A stretch of DNA of 5,621 bases, taken from assembly GCA_030042795.1 (NCBI GenBank), contig JASHYZ010000296.1, positions 1 through 5,621 of the forward strand, read 5' to 3'. How positions within the stretch are numbered: the stretch's first letter is position 1; each line of letters opens with the position of its first letter. The translations under genes were made by a program, and so were the position numbers. The stretch comes from Terriglobia bacterium. GTDB taxonomy: Bacteria > Acidobacteriota > Terriglobia > UBA7540. The notes beneath the pieces are model-generated. The model did not search any database, had not been told where the DNA came from, and was given only the letters and a program-made list of their open reading frames with translations. Positions 1 through 3,800 of this stretch are shown one piece after another.

Positions 1-59
1 TGCTTCCGCACATGCAGGATGCAGCGGCCGAGAAGGTGCAAGCTTTGCTGATTCCGTGA
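1..59 (+). CDS. Tyrosine-type site-specific integrase, C-terminal end only
   Basis: The first bases read in one frame (codons from position 3) as LPHMQDAAAEKVQALLIP followed by TGA at 57-59. A tail of the form 'LPHMQ-x-AAEK-(L/V)-x-ALL' is what I know from the extreme C-terminus of many phage- and island-type tyrosine recombinases, directly after the catalytic Tyr (typically in a YSHV context). The Tyr itself and all other catalytic residues would lie upstream, outside the window. The gene runs off the left edge, so its integrity cannot be judged. An integrase ending here suggests that an attachment site could lie in or near the gene-poor stretch to its right. The call rests on only 18 residues, so it is likely but not certain. 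Confidence 0.6.
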   Translation, partial: LPHMQDAAAEKVQALLIP

Positions 60-429
60 AGCAGCGCACTCGCCTTGATTGTTGGGCGACGGCAACCAGA
101 GATTGTGTGAGCCCGAGTCTGGCAGCGAGTTGTCTCGGCGGAGTAAAGGGATTCTTGGGGAGCCGCTCCAGGCGTTCCACCGCTCGTCCAGCGTTCGCAA
201 GTGGTATGGTTTGAGCGGGTCTGGGCCCGCTGTCAAAGCGAAGCACCTTGAATGGCGCTCACCAGCGATCCGGGCACTTCGGTGCTCAAAGCGATCCGTA
301 GCACATTCCCCAGACCCGCTCATCGACACCCCGAGATGGGAACGCGGTGATGCCATTTGTCTTGACCATCAGCGAACGCGGAAGCTCTTAGGCTGGTCGG
401 GACCTCTGTAAAAGAGTTGTCCTTCGCGT
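60..429. other. Gene-poor stretch with hairpins downstream of the integrase
   Basis: I find no convincing gene here. A plus-strand open frame from 79 (TTG start) to 411 lacks a ribosome-binding site and has a composition (many Arg, Ser, Trp) typical of chance translation. The stretch holds small dyads. One is a stem-loop at 210-237. Another is a GCAC-TTCG-GTGC tetraloop hairpin at 274-285. An 11-bp inverted pair also lies far apart: GAGCGGGTCTG at 213-223 and CAGACCCGCTC at 311-321. The octamer GCGATCCG occurs twice, at about 265 and 290. The stretch could be the attachment-site side of the integrase element, a structured RNA or a decayed gene; the sequence does not decide. No tRNA fold was found. 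Confidence 0.5.
210..237. other. Stem-loop with GC-rich core
   Basis: AGCGGG (214-219) and CCCGCT (226-231) form a perfect 6-bp stem around a 6-nt loop. TTTG (210-213) and CAAA (234-237) extend it past a 2-nt bulge. No T-run follows on either strand, so it does not look like an intrinsic terminator. It could be a recombinase or transposase binding dyad or an RNA structural element. Confidence 0.4.
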
Positions 430-451
430 ATGATGGAGTGTGCGAAGGACA
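418..451. repeat. 10-bp perfect inverted repeat with 14-nt spacer
   Basis: TGTCCTTCGC (418-427) and GCGAAGGACA (442-451) are exact reverse complements separated by 14 nt. No T-tract follows, so a terminator is unlikely. The repeat lies 62 bp upstream of the start chosen for the DUF2314-like gene and would cover the alternative ATG at 430, which is one reason to prefer the later start. It could be a regulatory dyad, an mRNA leader hairpin or a recombination site. Confidence 0.55.
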
Positions 452-513
452 TTAGCGGTCTTCCACTTGGCCGAGTTCAGTCGATTCATGTAGGTTCTTA
501 TTTCGGGGCGAAG

Positions 514-756
514 ATGTCGATCTACGAGCGAGGGGACTACGTCAAGGTCGAGTTTCCCGACCAGACCACTGGCATCGCGGAGTGGATGTGGGTCCGTGTC
601 GAAGCCTGCGATGACAAGAAGAAAATCCTCATCGGAAGGCTCGACAACGAACCGTTGAACGGCTATGAGGGGAAGATCAGGCTAGGGTCGCAACTGGCGG
701 TCAGCTACGCACAGATTCGAGAGCATCGCAAGCCCACCGAATTCACCAAGCAGTGA
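514..756 (+). CDS. Small DUF2314-like protein (80 aa)
   Basis: The function is unknown. The protein starts MSIYERGDYVKVEF and carries EWMWVRV, IGRLDNEPLN, RLGSQLAVSY and QIREHRK. This order of segments (charged beta strand, a Trp-Val core, a 'G-x-LDN-x-P' turn, 'LG-x-x-(V/L)-x-V', then an 'I-x-(D/E)' end) matches my memory of DUF2314/YegJ-like small beta-rich proteins. That is family resemblance, not a search result. I chose ATG 514 because GGGG at 505-508 sits 5 nt upstream and family-like sequence begins right there. The in-frame ATG at 430 would add 28 poorly matching residues and overlies a 10-bp inverted repeat. No signal peptide or membrane segment is seen, so the product is probably cytosolic. 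It stands alone, 101 bp before the next small gene. Confidence 0.7.
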   Translation: MSIYERGDYVKVEFPDQTTGIAEWMWVRVEACDDKKKILIGRLDNEPLNGYEGKIRLGSQLAVSYAQIREHRKPTEFTKQ

Positions 757-785
757 CCTCGGACTCCACCGTCGCATGTAGGCCA

Positions 786-831
786 CGCCTGCAAGTCGGG
801 TACTTCGGTCGTACCGCCACGGACTTCAGCG
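786..831. other. Long imperfect hairpin between two small genes
   Basis: Paired blocks in order are CGC (786-788), TG (790-791), AAGTC (793-797) and GGTAC (799-803). The loop is TTCGGTC (804-810). The 3' side runs GTACC (811-815), GACTT (822-826), CA (827-828) and GCG (829-831). Single unpaired bases lie on the left arm and a 6-nt bulge on the right. All 15 paired positions are Watson-Crick. It occupies the 101-bp gap between the genes at 514-756 and 858-1091. There is no T-run. It resembles a bulged attC-like or REP-like fold, but no integron core sites (RYYYAAC/GTTRRRY) flank it. Confidence 0.4.
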
Positions 832-857
832 TCTTGAGCTAACAGGGGAACGAAAGT

Positions 858-1091
858 ATGCGAAAGAGAAGCGGCAGTGAAGCCAAGACATGGGAGTCTC
901 TCAAGTCCGCAGCGAGAATCGGGCAGACACTGACTTACAACGATGGTCGTCCAGGCCACACGGATCAGAAGGCCGTGGTGCTGAACATCCTCTCCAACTG
1001 TTTCGTTGTTCAGTTTGAGGATCGTGCCAGCACCACGACGATTAGGTGGGATGACGCAGGGTGGATGCGGTATATTACGTTTGACGAATGA
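858..1091 (+). CDS. Small conserved-looking hypothetical protein (77 aa)
   Basis: The family is unknown to me by name. After a basic N-terminus (MRKRSGSEAK) the protein reads IGQTLTY, then AVVLNILSNCFVVQFEDR, TTTIRWDD and GWMRYITF. The alternating hydrophobic strands with a central 'VVQFEDRA-x-TT' suggest a small beta-barrel (SH3-like) domain, but that fold is inferred only from the pattern. The start is supported by AGGGG at 844-848, nine nt before the ATG. There is no signal peptide or transmembrane segment. A hairpin occupies the gap upstream. Its TGA stop lies 12 bp before the broken HEAT-repeat frame, which happens to continue in the same reading frame. Size and layout resemble the preceding gene, suggesting island cargo. 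Confidence 0.6.
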   Translation: MRKRSGSEAKTWESLKSAARIGQTLTYNDGRPGHTDQKAVVLNILSNCFVVQFEDRASTTTIRWDDAGWMRYITFDE

Positions 1092-1103
1092 CCCACGCAC
1101 GTC

Positions 1104-1796
1104 ATGCTTCCGGGCTTTTCGAATACAACGACCCGGCACGTTCTCGTGACTCTTGTGCAAGAATGCTTACTCGCCATGAGGCAGGATCACGACTTTACTG
1201 TGCGCTACGTGTTGGCAGCGAAGATGGGAGAGGCCCGTAGATGAGCCCAAGATGCTTGGACTGCTGCTCGATTAACATCTGATGATCAACCTTTAGTCCG
1301 CGGGCGTGCGGCACAGAGGCTGGGTCAAGCTGGTTCTGATGTATTCAAAGCCGTGGGGCGTCTGCTTGATCAGACGCGTGGTGACGAGGCAATCGTACGC
1401 ATGCGTGCGACAGAGGCACTCACGCGGCACATAAGCCGTGTCGGGTCCACACCCTTGTGTGGCCTTCTGGCAGGGATTACGATGGCCGACGCTAACTGAC
1501 TAGTTAGAGAGGCTACTGTGGAAGCGCTGGCGCGTGTAAGCTCTGGGCCCTTTGTTCGCGAATCGCTGCTTGAGGCAACGCAGGATAAGCAATCCGCTGT
1601 ACGAGCCGGTGCGGCCATGGCGCTGTCACCCGCAAGCTCAGAACCTAGCGTTCGGGAGCGGCTGATCGAACTGACAAGGGATAAAGATGCTGTGGTAAGG
1701 TTCGTTGCTGAAATGACAGTAGCGGGCGAAGCGCCGTCATTGCAACTCATCTTGCCGAAAGGTCAGGAGACTACGGGGGGCACGAGGCCTGGGTAA
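1104..1796 (+). pseudogene. HEAT-repeat protein, broken by two in-frame TGA codons
   Basis: One reading frame from ATG 1104 to the stop at 1794-1796 carries HEAT/armadillo-type helices. 'VR-x-x-A' helix-B motifs recur: VRYVLAAKMGEA, VRGRAAQRLGQAG, VRMRATEALTRH, VREATVEALARVS, VRAGAAMALS and VRFVAEM. Matching helix-A segments include VRESLLEATQDK and VRERLIELTRDK. Spacing is about 28-30 residues in the clearest part. HEAT repeats stack into a superhelix used for protein-protein contact. The frame is interrupted by TGA at 1242-1244 and 1497-1499 with repeat sequence on both sides and no frameshift. Single C-to-T changes of CGA (Arg) would explain both. There is no clear ribosome-binding site at 1104, so the original start may be lost. 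Only 1518-1796 remains as a sizeable uninterrupted frame. A shorter expressed protein starting inside cannot be excluded. Confidence 0.7.
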
Positions 1797-1855
1797 CGGC
1801 ACCGCAATGGAAGAGGTTAGAACTAACCTCCCTGTAGCGCTGCTCATTGACTCAA

Positions 1856-1879
1856 ACACGATAAAAGAGATTATCGTGT
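1856..1879. repeat. 9-bp perfect inverted repeat with 6-nt spacer
   Basis: ACACGATAA (1856-1864) and TTATCGTGT (1871-1879) are exact reverse complements separated by AAGAGA. The arms are AT-rich in the centre and no T-run follows, so an operator-type dyad is more likely than a terminator. The right arm overlaps the GTG (1878) that would start the small frame to its right, placing it where a repressor or leader hairpin would act on that start. Confidence 0.55.
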
Positions 1880-1970
1880 GAAAAAGGAACACGGCGGGGG
1901 CAGTGAATCTGATTCCCTTATCGGAAAGGGACCGTTAACTCCAGCGGAATTCAGCAGGCTCTCCGAGTAG
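1878..1970 (+). pseudogene. Possible N-terminal remnant of a tyrosine integrase
   Basis: A GTG-started frame of 30 codons ends with PLTPAEFSRLSE and a TAG stop at 1968-1970. In several tyrosine-recombinase families a short variable head is followed by 'LT-x-x-(E/Q)-F-x-RL-(A/S)-(E/D)' and then the core-binding domain. Here the frame stops exactly where that domain would start, and nothing downstream continues it in any plus frame. I read it as a possible 5' stub of an integrase whose body has been lost. The identification rests on about a dozen residues recalled from memory. It could equally be a meaningless short frame. Confidence 0.25.
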
Positions 1971-2033
1971 CAAAACCAAAAGTACCGACCAAGTCCCTCT
2001 CACCCGGACCATCCTTGTCTTTTTGTCGATGGT

Positions 2034-2639
2034 TCAGATCCCATTGGTACTCCAAAGGCCATCCGCCGCTTGATTGACGAGCGCATCTACGGAGCCGTCC
2101 CCCAGACGCACCGCCTGCAATTTTCGCAGAGCGTCCAGCGTGCGGGTTTCATTCCACATATTGAGCCCGTAAATTCGGATGCCATTAAGAGCCTCGGCGA
2201 GCCGGGCAGGAGTGGCCGGGCCTGTTTCTTTGAGCGTCATCAGAACGTGATAGCTCTCTTCATCCAGTTGCGCACTCTTCTTCTTGAGCCGGTCCGCGAG
2301 GGCCACGGCCGCAAAAAGCAAGGTGACTGCCAAGACGGCGGGAGCGGCGGTCGCCACGGCAGCGTAGGTGGTTATCGCGATAGCCGCCGACGCCAAGCCT
2401 TCCACCAGCTTAAGGTGGTCGTTCCGTATGGCCCAGTGCGACCATCCAAGCTGGCCGCCGTAAAACTTACCGCCGCGCGTGATGACGATCTCCAGGAAGG
2501 CGTTGGCCCGCTTACTCAACTCGGGCTTGAGTTCAGCTGGAATATCGGACGATGACTCGATAAGTGACCGGACTTCGGCGAGGCATTTTGCCTGCTCTTC
2601 CGGCGTTGCCCCCGGATAGGGGTCTTCCATGATGTCCAT
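2034..2639 (-). CDS. Membrane-anchored protein with winged-helix-like C-terminus (201 aa)
   Basis: I do not recognise the family. Residues 1-78 are soluble and charged, with an acidic Glu-rich first half. Residues about 80-116 are strongly hydrophobic (GLASAAIAITTYAAVATAA, then PAVLAVTLLFAAVALA), with Pro100 in the middle. This fits two short membrane helices forming a hairpin and followed by the basic stop RLKKK. Residues about 124-185 look like a winged helix-turn-helix: helix ESYHVLMTLKETG, then TPARLAEALNG, then TRTLDALRKLQAVRLGDG as recognition helix and wing. The start is supported by GAGGGA on the minus strand 6 nt before the ATG. It is transcribed away from the ORF6N remnant and stands alone. 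An intact membrane-plus-HTH gene among broken neighbours could be a sensor, regulator or island effector; this is inference. A weak 6-bp dyad (2008-2013/2028-2033) flanks its stop. Confidence 0.75.
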   Translation of the reverse strand: MDIMEDPYPGATPEEQAKCLAEVRSLIESSSDIPAELKPELSKRANAFLEIVITRGGKFYGGQLGWSHWAIRNDHLKLVEGLASAAIAITTYAAVATAAPAVLAVTLLFAAVALADRLKKKSAQLDEESYHVLMTLKETGPATPARLAEALNGIRIYGLNMWNETRTLDALRKLQAVRLGDGSVDALVNQAADGLWSTNGI

Positions 2640-2702
2640 CGGGCGTCCCTCGCGCGATCCTATCTCGTCGAAGAATATTCCAAACTATCACGGAATGGAG
2701 CG

Positions 2703-2717
2703 CCGGCAGGAAGCCGG
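2703..2717. other. Short hairpin in the divergent intergenic region
   Basis: CCGGC (2703-2707) and GCCGG (2713-2717) form a 5-bp stem around AGGAA. It lies in the 245-bp gap between the divergent minus-strand gene and the ORF6N remnant. I see no well-matched promoter pair in this gap; the best -10-like element for the minus gene (TATTCT) lacks a good -35. The role is unknown. Confidence 0.3.
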
Positions 2718-3034
2718 TAACTGGCAGTAGGAGGGCAGGGACCCCAAGCGGACGATCTACAATGCTCGTCAGGATAGAAAAGCGAGGTGCGCGTACGGAA
2801 CAATTATGGCGGCACTTCACCCCGCAGCCGGGTGGGTGTGCGCCTCTTGACAAGCCCTCATGCGCTGGCCACAGTGGCCGGGTCATGGCCAAGGCAAAGA
2901 CAGAATCTCTGATTCCAATCGAGCGGGTTGCCAGCCGGATTTACCTCTTCCGGGGCAGGAAGGTCATATTCGACTCCGACCTCGCGGAGCTTTACGCTGT
3001 TGAGACAAAGGCACTAAACCAGGCGGTAAGCCGC

Positions 3035-3044
3035 AATTTAATTT
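3035..3044 (+). repeat. AATTT tandem duplication causing a frameshift
   Basis: AATTT occurs twice back to back (3035-3039 and 3040-3044) inside the ORF6N gene. The 5-bp gain shifts the frame and yields the TAG stop at 3044-3046. Deleting one copy rejoins ...AVSRN to LERFHGDCMFHL, matching the expected domain order. Replication slippage or a short target-site-like duplication left after an excised element could both produce it. Confidence 0.75.
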
Positions 3045-3102
3045 AGAACGGTTTCACGGCGATTGCATGTTCCATTTGGAACGCGAAGAAATCGAAGGCA
3101 TC

Positions 3103-3127
3103 AACCGGTCACAGATTGTGACCGGTT
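3103..3127. repeat. 11-bp perfect inverted repeat with 3-nt spacer
   Basis: AACCGGTCACA (3103-3113) and TGTGACCGGTT (3117-3127) are exact reverse complements around GAT. The dyad sits at the very end of the ORF6N homology, a few bases before integrase-like sequence begins. Part of it is ordinary coding sequence (SQIVTG), so the symmetry could be partly accidental. Its length and its position at a recombination junction make it noteworthy as a possible recombinase core or breakpoint hairpin. Confidence 0.6.
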
Positions 3128-3131
3128 CATA

Positions 3132-3302
3132 TACTCATCGCATTCTCCGCGCGCGACGACAGCGACGTTGCTGCTGGATTCGAGCGTGGCCATCGAGTCC
3201 GTCCAGGAACTCCTCGACCACAAGCACATCACCATGACGCAGATTTATGACAAGCGGCAGCGCACCGTGCGCGATTCGGCGTCCCACAAGGTGCCGATTT
3301 GA
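3132..3302 (+). pseudogene. Tyrosine recombinase, C-terminal catalytic fragment
   Basis: The frame carries HSPRATTATLLLD (the H-x-x-R box with catalytic Arg), VQELLDHKHITMTQ (where relatives usually have LGH, giving the second catalytic His) and IYDKR (the nucleophilic Tyr), ending DSASHKVPI and TGA at 3300-3302. This is the last ~55 residues of an integrase that would normally be about 300-400 aa. The core-binding domain, the first catalytic Arg and the active-site Lys are missing. Upstream the frame turns directly into ORF6N sequence read in another frame, so the fragment has been joined there by deletion or recombination. Exact left edge uncertain (about 3130-3141). It cannot be active alone. 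Confidence 0.85.
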
Positions 3303-3438
3303 GAAACGCCCGAGGAGGGCGGCTTTAACGCGCCGGAAGGAGCGCGGTTGTACTTGATGGAGTCAATCGTAATTCCTCATTTAGGGTGGAGATGATGACC
3401 TCGAACGTCAAAGACTGCAACGAGGCCCGAACTGACAA

Positions 3439-3454
3439 GGGGGCGACACCCCCC
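3439..3454 (-). terminator. GC hairpin, possible minus-strand terminator
   Basis: GGGGG (3439-3443) and CCCCC(C) (3449-3454) enclose CGACA. Read on the minus strand the stem is followed by CTTGTC, only weakly T-rich. It begins a few bases after the TGA of the possible minus-strand remnant at 3461-3571. Termination is plausible but the tail is poor. Confidence 0.3.
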
Positions 3455-3460
3455 GCCGCA

Positions 3461-3571
3461 TCAGGTCTTCGCAGTTCCTCCGAATGGCTTGGCGTAGGTC
3501 TTGAACATCCTCTGCAATGAGCTCGCCGTGGTTCCAGCCGTGGATTTACCCTTGATATTGTTGATGACACC
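3461..3571 (-). pseudogene. Possible C-terminal remnant of an unknown gene
   Basis: On the minus strand a frame without a good start reads GVINNIKGKSTAGTTASSLQ, then RMFKTYAKPFGGTAKT, and ends in TGA at 3461-3463, closely followed by a GC hairpin. The composition is protein-like and the stop-plus-hairpin layout fits a gene end. The frame opens only from a TAA near 3590 and has no ribosome-binding site, so at best it is a tail fragment cut off on its 5' side. I do not recognise the family, and chance is a fair alternative. Confidence 0.22.
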
Positions 3572-3590
3572 ACTATGGTACCATTATGAA
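3552..3590 (+). promoter_or_regulatory. Candidate promoter with palindromic operator for the RHH-ietAS operon
   Basis: TTGATA (3552-3557) and TATGGT (3574-3579) form a -35/-10 pair with 16-bp spacing; TTGATG (3561-3566) with TATGAA (3585-3590) at 18 bp is an alternative. The perfect palindrome ATGGTACCAT (3575-3584) overlaps the first -10 and lies 24 bp before the RHH start codon. It extends as CA-n2-palindrome-n2-TG over 3571-3588. A ribbon-helix-helix dimer binding here would block RNA polymerase, the usual autoregulation of RHH-led operons. Promoter matches are only moderate; the palindrome is certain as sequence. Confidence 0.45.
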
Positions 3591-3608
3591 TCTGGAGCGT
3601 GAAGCGCC

Positions 3609-3800
3609 ATGAGTAGACGCAAGCAGACAGAACCGCGCGTGCCAGTCACTATTCGTTTGCCTGAAAAAGTTGTGCGGGAGATCGACGAAGACCTTGGACA
3701 ACGTCCTGTGCCGGTCTCTCGCAACAATTGGTTGCTCGAAGCAGCAATCGAGAAGCTGCGGCGAAACGGCTCGAAGGGGGTGCGCCATGGCGCGGAGTGA
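3609..3800 (+). CDS. Ribbon-helix-helix (CopG/Arc-type) DNA-binding protein, 63 aa
   Basis: A short basic N-terminus leads into VPVTIRLP (residues 11-18), the beta strand that inserts into the DNA major groove in RHH dimers. Helix A is EKVVREIDEDLG (19-30) and helix B is SRNNWLLEAAIEKLRRNG (37-54), with a slightly long Pro-rich linker QRPVPV between. The size is typical for RHH antitoxins and small repressors. ATG 3609 gives the complete domain; GGAG at 3594-3597 is 11 nt away, with GAAG closer, so the ribosome-binding site is modest. The last 14 nt overlap the start of the ATPase gene, so the two are probably co-transcribed and translationally coupled. The likely role is autorepression through the upstream palindrome. 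A toxin-neutralising role is less likely because the neighbours already form a known pair. Confidence 0.8.
   Translation: MSRRKQTEPRVPVTIRLPEKVVREIDEDLGQRPVPVSRNNWLLEAAIEKLRRNGSKGVRHGAE

Larger units (their letters stand above)
2885..3129 (+). pseudogene. ORF6N-domain protein, frameshifted and 3'-truncated
   Basis: ORF6N domains (Bro/KilA-N related) occur in phage antirepressor-like and bacterial proteins thought to bind DNA. The frame starts MAKAKTESLIPIERV and continues IYLFRGRKVIFDSDLAELY and VETKALNQAVSRN, the classic N-terminal ORF6N signature. It stops at TAG 3044-3046. The domain continues in another frame as NLERFHGDCMFHLE, REEIEG and SQIVTGS up to about 3129. The switch is explained exactly by a tandem AATTT duplication at 3035-3044; removing one copy restores SRNLERF. 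Past SQIVTGS, where relatives continue with a basic segment and 'YAFTEQG', the homology ends and integrase sequence begins. The remnant is therefore doubly broken. ATG 2885 is preferred because domain sequence starts there, although its ribosome-binding site is poor. Confidence 0.85.
3303..3608. other. Intergenic region before the RHH-ietAS operon
   Basis: This 306-bp stretch lacks an intact gene. From left to right it holds a weak CGCCC-GAGGA-GGGCG hairpin (about 3309-3323), a GC hairpin at 3439-3454, a possible minus-strand coding remnant at 3461-3571, and the likely promoter and palindromic operator of the following operon at 3552-3590. It is the boundary between decayed mobile-element sequence and an intact operon. 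Confidence 0.5.

Noticed and set aside
79..411. Open frame of 110 codons on the plus strand after the integrase
   Set aside because: TTG start without a ribosome-binding site, and a composition rich in Arg, Ser and Trp with no recognisable motif.
430..1091. Integron cassette array (small genes with hairpins between them)
   Set aside because: The hairpin at 786-831 lacks the RYYYAAC and GTTRRRY core sites, no second matching site is seen, and the integrase tail at the left edge is not IntI-like.
705..1160. Minus-strand open frame of 151 codons
   Set aside because: Antisense to two better supported plus-strand small genes; no motif and Cys/Arg/His-rich chance composition.
1104..1796. Selenocysteine at the in-frame TGA codons of the HEAT frame
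   Set aside because: No redox-type context at either TGA and no evident SECIS-like hairpin directly after them; CGA-to-TGA decay is simpler.
1807..1881. 24-codon frame starting MEEVRTNLPVALLI
   Set aside because: Too short, no ribosome-binding site and no recognised family.
2070..2555. Plus-strand open frame of 161 codons
   Set aside because: Shadow of the membrane-wHTH gene on the other strand; no ribosome-binding site or family features.
3670..3786. Extended N-terminus of the ATPase from ATG 3670
   Set aside because: Overlaps the RHH gene out of frame, gives a Cys-rich head unlike AAA proteins, and ATG 3787 has a good Shine-Dalgarno.
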